From NCBI GenBank assembly GCA_023105745.1, contig JALGQZ010000003.1, positions 124,001-188,000 on the forward strand: a stretch of DNA of 64,000 nucleotides. Reading direction: 5' to 3'. How positions within the stretch are numbered: position 1 is the first letter of the stretch; each line of letters begins with the position of its first letter. This DNA comes from Austropuccinia psidii. Taxonomy: Eukaryota; Basidiomycota; Pucciniomycetes; Pucciniales; Sphaerophragmiaceae. Below are positions 57,168 through 64,000 of the stretch, piece after piece. The position numbers and the translations under genes are program-made. Below the pieces are notes generated by a model. The model made no database searches. It saw only the letters and a program-made list of their open reading frames with translations, and was not told the DNA's origin.

Positions 57168-57888
57168 AAAACTATCATAGATTTGTCAGTTTTTGAGATG
57201 TAGGGCTCAAACGTGGCTCATTTTCTAGCCATAGATAGCTTATACACACTTTTTACTAATGTTATATTCCTAACATCAAGCATGCCAAAGCTATACAGGT
57301 TTCAAATTCTATTATTGAAATTTGGATTTCTGATGAATCTTGTATTGAGCTATAATCCTCAATAACTTTGATTGTAGGAGTGATACAGGATTATATAGAG
57401 TTCTAGTAAGTATCTAGGATTTTAATATTTCTAAAAAGCCCAACTTGCACTATCTCACGCTAAAACTGTAGAATTTGGATGTGAGGTTGATATTTTGTTC
57501 ACCCTTATTTGACCTATAGTTGGCTCTAACTTCTGTAATATTGGTCCTACCTCAGCTTGGATGGTTTCATTGGATATCCTTCATTGAGAGATAAAACTTA
57601 AACCCTAATTTCAATGGGGTTCTGCCGCCTTTTTTTCTAAATTAAAAATGAGAGGTGAAAATTCAGGTTTAGGCACAGCTCAGGGTTTGAAATGGTATAG
57701 CTCTGTGGTTATTTATTCTATTTTTATGGGAGTTGTGTATTAAAAATGGTGTGAATTTCCTTTTTTTTTTGGATGAATTTATGAGCTATTTGATCTGACC
57801 GAAATTTCTGGTGGGAATCTTGCTTTACCATTAGTTTATGGTACTTTTTGTATCAAGTTGTTCCCTGGTTTTGAGTCATAGGATGACA

Positions 57889-60800
57889 TTATCAATATAT
57901 GAAGCAACCATCTATCAAGTGTATAATATTATTTTAGTCACTGATTAGTTTCATTAGGGTAATAATAAAAATACATAGATGAGCTTATGGAAGTCTTATA
58001 ATTCTTCAAGTGTGGAAATGTGTAGAGGCAAACACCAAGGCCATAATTGTGTCACTTTCTGGAAAGTAACTCAGAGTCAAATGTATTCAAAAAATTGAGA
58101 AAATTCCTTTTAGAGACGAATAACTTGGAAAGTAAATTGACTACCATAGATAGTCATTTAGAACCATTATTGCTTAAAAATGAGGAGATAAGCTGATAAA
58201 TTCCTTTACAATATAATAATAAATATATCATGAATATGATGTATTAAGATTATAGATATATGAAAATGATGAGGCCTCAAGATATCCAACCTTAAATCAA
58301 GTGATTTCAATTTATATTTAAATGAAACTGTTGTGAAATTGAATTCCAGTAAAGTGTATTTTTCTAGAAGGCTAGGATTTGTTACTAGTACTCAGGGCCA
58401 TTTTTTCATTTAAGAACTTTTATTAGGTAAACAATATTACTATTTGTAAGCATATTTATATGATAATAAGTATTATATGGATTATTCAATCATTCAATGT
58501 GCAGGAAAAATAGATATAAAAAAATTAATATTCTAGTAATTGAAATTAACTTTAACCTCTCTGAATATCAAACTTGTGCCAAACAATTATATTTGTATTG
58601 ATTATTGAGTGCAAATTATAGACAAAATTTGAAATAGGAAATGGTACTCTGAAAGAAGGGTTTCAACATGCTATCTTATCCAAACTCCTTGAGATAGAAG
58701 AGCTTTATTCAGAAAATATTGCTATTTAAGTAGATAATATTGCATTAGAGCTCCTTCATGTTTTTCATTTTCATAGAAGCTTGCTTAATGAATCCAAATA
58801 ATTAGGATTCATCTTATAGTTCAAGAATTAAATTTCTGAAAATGCTTGAGCCTATTGGAGAATATTGAATGCACTTGAGTTTATTAGTTAAGCTAAATCA
58901 TGCTTGCATGAAAGCATAAGGAATTTGATCTTGTAGAAATGGATTTCTTCAATTTTAATATTCATAAACCTCTCATAGCTTAGTAAAAGTGCTAACAGAA
59001 ATCTGAAATACTCCTAATGACTCTGTGTTTGGAATATTTTTGATGGATATATATTGTGTTTTGGTAAGCCCATGGAAGGGGCCCATTTTCTTTGAAAGAA
59101 AATTTGCAGAAGAATATTTGAGGGATTTTCAATATCTCTTGGGACATATTTCTGTATTTGTGGCTTGTTAAGAGCCCAAATTCTTTCACTTTTTTGGGGG
59201 GGATTTTCACCCCCATTTTCAAATTTGGAAAAATGGCCAGATTATTTCTCAAATGCATTAAAAAGGTTCCAGCTGAAGAGCTTCTCTATTTACTACAAGA
59301 AAGGCAAGAATATTCAGGAAAATAAATTAGAAGCCAATATTTATAGAATTATTTTTGTGAAGGGACACTTGCATACCCAAAAGGGCCCTTTTTTCCAAAA
59401 ATTCTTTGCATGTTCAAGATGTTAGTATATTTAATTACAGAAGCTCCATATTCCAGGTGGAAAATGATTAAAATAAATACTGAGGGGGATTTTTAGAATC
59501 AAAAGACTGATAAGGGGAATACAAGCTGTGTAGACAAAAATGGAAAAAGCAATTTTAATATTCATCGACTTCTTAACCAGTTAGATTTTCTTAACAAGGA
59601 GGAAGAAGTTTGGACAAGCTTAACAATCTCAACTTCTTTAACGTTTCTTCCTACCACAGGGATTGTGGTTGACAATATAATTCCAAATTCACTGTGATGG
59701 GGGGACAGGTAAATAATGATATCCAAGGGGAAAAAAATGGGAAATTCTATCTGAAAAACTAATGGAAATAGCTTTATTTTCATTTGGAAGACAAGACAGC
59801 AATTGGAAAAAAAGGAAAAATTGGACTGTGGAAGAGAAAAAACTGGTATTTTATCATTATTTTCAGCTGTATCTCCAATATAAAGCGTGCGAATCCACTT
59901 GATCTTTGAAGCCCAGGAAAATTCTTCATACCATTCCAGTAAAGCCCAAGAAGATCCTAGTTAGGGTAAAAGGGCATTCATTGCTTCATAAAGGTTTTGA
60001 TTATTTTTAATTTCTTCAACCAGATCACAACTGACTTCAGTCCATTGCTCTGATGTTTTGTAAACTTCATTAAATACTGTTCAATATCCACAATTTCAAT
60101 CACCCTGAATGTTGAGGGGATAAAAGTTTCTTAAAAAGGATTTTTGAAAGTCTTATGAGACATGAAATAGTCAGAATATTATTTATTCAAATGAATCAAA
60201 ATATCACAAAACATTTGGGCAATTTATCACTTGTGTAATAATATCCTTGGAAATGCTTACAGCCTACACAAATTGTATCATGGGTCTTCAAAGTGGTTTC
60301 AGGATTGTGGGAATTCTTTTCTGAGTTTCTTCTTGTGGACCTTCATAGGCTCACCCCTGAGTTTTTATAGTCATTAAAAGAGGTTTCTAAGGTTAGTGAT
60401 TCTAATGAAGGTATGGATTTGGATCATGAGCCCTCAGAATTTTCAAATTATCCAGATGATTCCACTTCCATAATATGGGGCAAGCTTTTTACTGTGATAT
60501 CAAAGTTTTTTAGCTCTAGTGGCTTTAGATTGAAGTCTTCCTCTTCTCTTGTATCAGCTTTAAATTGTTCCAAACCTTGAGGGGGTTCTTTTTTCAAATT
60601 GACACCATGTATTCTTCCAAAGTTTTTTTTATTAAAGAGGGTCTTCATAATAGCCTTTTTCCTCTTGGATATTAGGAATCTGATCAAATTGCACTTTTCC
60701 AATTGAAAAATCTTAAAGGTGCCACATACGTGGGATAGTTAAGGCCATTCACCATGAGAAAAATGGCTACACCTGACAGCATGTGTTGCATTTGGAAATT

Positions 60801-63204
60801 GACATGGGAGAGAGTCTGGATACAGATCAGAAGGTAAGACCGAAATGAAATTGAAAAATGGAATTTTAGAAATAAAATAAGGCCAAATATTCCAGCCAAT
60901 CATTTACAGTTCAGATTTTCAATATGAGTTTTTGGTAATAAGTTTCAAAGATGACTAGCTCGAAAATATATGATAAAAAAAGCTTTATATTAGCAAAAAT
61001 TTATATTAATTTTGATGCAAGTTCAAATAATTGAAAAAAATAACGAATTTAAGGTTTTGACTTCTGTTTTATAAATCTTCATGAAAAGAAGAATATATGA
61101 ACTTATATTCTTTCTCTATTTTAAATATTTTCCAAAAAGTTGAATAAGCCAATACTATTATCACCTTTTTTGAAAGGAACCTTATTGAGATAGAGGAAAT
61201 TATTAATCAATTGATTTAATCACAGACTTATCAAGTCTATATGAAAAAATAAACTTTAATTGAGGTTTTCGATCCAACAAAATTTATACTCAAAAGTGAA
61301 AACATATCCCTACCATTTTTTTTCTCTAATCAAAGAAACAGGATTCAAGAATCTAGGCTCAATGCCTTCAAGTTTAATTATAAGTATGAATTTAAAATTA
61401 AGAAAACCTCAAACAAGATGCATTTTCAATATATATCACCAGGATTATGTGATATCAAACCTTAAATAGAATCTTTGGTAACTTACAAAAATAGGTCATA
61501 AGAATGTAAAGAGAAACATATATGCTTGGTTCCATCACTAATGGTCTTCCTTCAAAGACCAAGCCATATTTTTGGGTATAATATTATTTTTGGAAAAATT
61601 AATTAGTATATAATAGAATCCATCTTTATCACGAAAATCAGTCATATATGGAGCTTTTTCCATTTACACAAATAAAGACTTTCTTAATAAGGAAATATTT
61701 ATATATTCAGCTTCAAGTATTAATTCCAGTATAATAAATCTGAGACTTCAACTTAAAGCATTGGTTTAACATTTCAATAATTTCAGGGAAAATGTTTTGG
61801 AAACGTTCTCAGATCCCCTAAGCAAATATTCAATACAATATCATAAGCCCTTTTAAGTATATTCTTTCAATTCTCAAAAAATGTTATTCAAATTCCTTTA
61901 TAATTTGTGGCTTAATTTAAAACAATTATTCCATTATCTTAATATTATTACTTAAAACACGTTATTATTTAATTCATCTTTAAGTTATATTTGAAAAATT
62001 TTATAGCTAATTCTCTTTATTATCTTTTTGTTACTAATTCTTTCATATATTCTCCAATTGATATAAACTATTTTTAGCTATTTCATGTTGAAACACACAG
62101 AAATTTATATTTATTTATGTATTTTGCAGATCAATTTAATAAAAATAGCTATAATTTTTAATAAATATCTCATAATGAGGAGGATAAATGTCTTACAGGA
62201 GTTAAAAGAAGAGTTAAAAACTGTCTGAATCAAAAATCGTTTTTTGAAACATGGTTAAACTAATTAAAATAGCAATTATGGCTATAAATTAACACCTTAA
62301 TTCAAAATACATATAAAATTCCCATGGGAAAAGGCCACCAATTCAGATAACATTTAATAAGACATATCCTTCACCAAATTCAATTTTTAAGGATTCTTCA
62401 AACATAAAAATGACAGAAATATTGCATTTTATTAAGGTCTATTCCTTACAGCCAATATATGAAAGAAAAATCAGTTTCCTGAATCTGAAAGATGCTATTG
62501 GATAGTAAAAATTTCTGAAGATAGAGAAAATGAGAACAATCTTCTATATTGAAATTTTTACTTGTGAATCTATCTCTGCATATTTATGAGAGTTTCCAAA
62601 ATGAAATATACAAAAACGAAATTTTCATGTATTTGATATTAATGCTAAAAAAAGACAATTAAAAGTATAACTTTCAACCAGATTATTTCCAAGGAATAGA
62701 TAGAACCTTTCTCAAGATATTTTGCAAGGACCTTTGACATGATACTCATATAGCTTCATAGCCATATCAAATTTTATTCACCAAATCATCTGGACAACTT
62801 AACAGAAATTCAGCTCTTCCAATTAACCATCTGAAGGAAAATTTATCCAAATCATTGTAGATGCTATATTTAAGAATATTAGAATATTCCTTTCAAGGAT
62901 TCATTCACCCCACCATTGAGATTTCTTTTGATATAATTAATCTTTAATTTATTCAAAAAATGGACTTTATTCTTGAGTAAATGAAAAAATGGGTAGATTC
63001 TGGCTATATTCTTTGAAAAATAGTAATAATGGTGGAAAACCTTATAAATTGAAATAACAGCTTTCAATCTCTATATGACCTTTCTTTCACCAAATTAAAA
63101 CAAAATGAAACCATTTTTCTCATTTTAAGCTTAATGCCAATATTAATTAAACTAAGCCCTTTATATTTTTCTTCTGTTGTCCTTTCTGCTTTGACTACCA
63201 TAGC
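57889..63204. other. Intergenic AT-rich DNA without recognised genes
   Basis: Only short frames occur, none with recognisable motifs; the longest (minus strand, 60702-60448 and 60899-60684) have ordinary composition and no neighbours. CpG is scarce throughout, as in old repeats, so this may be decayed transposon DNA. No tRNA or rRNA seen. Confidence 0.5.
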
Positions 63205-64000
63205 TGTGAGCCTTAGAAGTATTTTCATATACCCAAAATACCACAAATGATAAATTAAGATACAAATATAAATAAAATAAATTTATTTATATTATAAAAA
63301 TAAAATTTGAAAAATACATACAAATTTATATTTACAAATCAAAATTTAATTATAATTTAAAAATAAAATTACAATAAAATTTAAAATTATGAAATTACAT
63401 TTTTACTTGTAAAAATTAAGTAAAAATGAATTTTTAATAAAAATCATGAAATTAAAATATTTTTGGTAAAAATATATATAAAATATATTATAGATTTTTA
63501 TCCAATAAATAAAAACAAAGAAATTATCACACAATTGGATCCCTCATACGAAACAAAGTGGGGTCACCTCTGGATGAAATTTCTGTAACTCAACCCTAAA
63601 TAAGCTTAAATTAAGTTTTTGGTATTTTTTGTACAAAAGTATGAAAATACTAAAAGCTTTAATTTAATTCACACCACATGTGGTGTTAACCATCAATTTT
63701 TGTGTTAAAATTGAGGTGTTGTGTTTAGTTTAGAAGCTATGAGGAATTGAAGTATTTTCAATTGAATTCAATTGAAATTTCAAAATGTGTGCATGTATTA
63801 CATAAGTGAACTTTAATTTAAATATGAGGTATAAATTATTACAGATGTGTAATCAAAAACTCAATTGAATTACATGTGTAAATTATAATTGTATTACATG
63901 ATGAGGAATTAAAGAAAAAATAAATTGGAAAGATTAATTCTCGGGGGTAAAAGACACTCTATCTCTAAGGGGGAGCTAGACCCCCAAAATCCTTGCTGAC
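63205..64000 (+). repeat. Start of another Ty3/Gypsy LTR (partial)
   Basis: TGTGAGCC at 63205 is followed by ATACCC and a CCACAAATGAT stretch as in LTRs A, B and D. The U3 resembles LTR B loosely (TAAGCTTAAATTAAG; AAAATTGAGGTGT at 63708 as in 2474-2486). It runs off the window, so it could be a solo LTR or a whole element. Confidence 0.75.

Larger units (their letters stand above)
55040..57888 (+). mobile_element. Repeat F, outer copy, split by an inner F copy
   Basis: The left part (about 55040-55735) aligns with the first half of F and the right part (about 57173-57888) with its second half (ends GTTTTGAGTCATAGGATGAC). The two halves join at exactly the site where the inner copy sits. The outer copy is more diverged, hence older. 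Confidence 0.65.

Noticed and set aside
60448..60899. Two adjacent minus-strand frames as a two-exon gene
   Set aside because: No recognised motif, no good splice pair linking them, and CpG-poor composition like decayed repeats.

Overview
The window looks like a piece of a repeat-rich, AT-rich rust-fungus genome (Basidiomycota, Pucciniales). The retrotransposon proteins closely resemble ones I recall from the myrtle rust Austropuccinia psidii; that species call is from memory and could not be checked. One host gene is convincing: a seven-exon kinesin-7 motor at 26925-32467. It sits in the only stretch with ordinary CpG content. Almost everything else recognisable is transposable-element DNA in nested layers.

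Layout. 1-2090: the 3' end of a family-A Ty3/Gypsy element (end of pol, 3' UTR, LTR). 2105-23373: a family-B Ty3/Gypsy element with 5-bp target duplication ACTTT, whose pol is interrupted by a complete family-A element at 8560-18866 (duplication AAGAT, two 1930-bp LTRs). 23374-26924: intergenic DNA with a decayed PIF/Harbinger transposase on the minus strand. 26925-32467: kinesin. 32468-35361: AT-rich intergenic DNA. 35362-37366: a solo LTR (duplication TTCAC). About 37440-53388: a nest in which an old family-A LTR is split by a 1.4-kb repeat F; F is split by an older chromovirus E (37603-47494); and a younger family-A element C entered the 3' end of the old LTR and runs into an assembly gap (53389-53888). 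About 55040-57888: an F copy with a second F copy inside it. 57889-63204: no recognisable gene. 63205-64000: the start of another related LTR.

Most interesting reading: family-A and family-B elements appear to carry two overlapping genes at their 5' end. Unspliced RNA has an AUG-free stretch of about 1.2-1.6 kb from the core promoter to the Gag-Pol AUG. A predicted doubly spliced RNA joins an LTR exon ending in A to an exon beginning TG, which creates an AUG at the junction. It then skips the Gag AUG and enters a frame +1 to Gag, giving a separate protein of about 242 residues in element A. Splice phases agree in both families, and A-versus-C substitutions are mostly synonymous in exactly these frames. 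Splicing would also remove the primer-binding site, so full-length genomic RNA and spliced mRNA would be separated.

Element E carries a decayed antisense ORF between pol and the 3' LTR with the exact cysteine spacing of a fungal Zn(II)2Cys6 cluster. Older copies have lost CpG dinucleotides by transitions to TG/CA, as expected from cytosine methylation, while young copies keep them mainly in ACGT contexts. Positions of approximate repeat edges are by eye.
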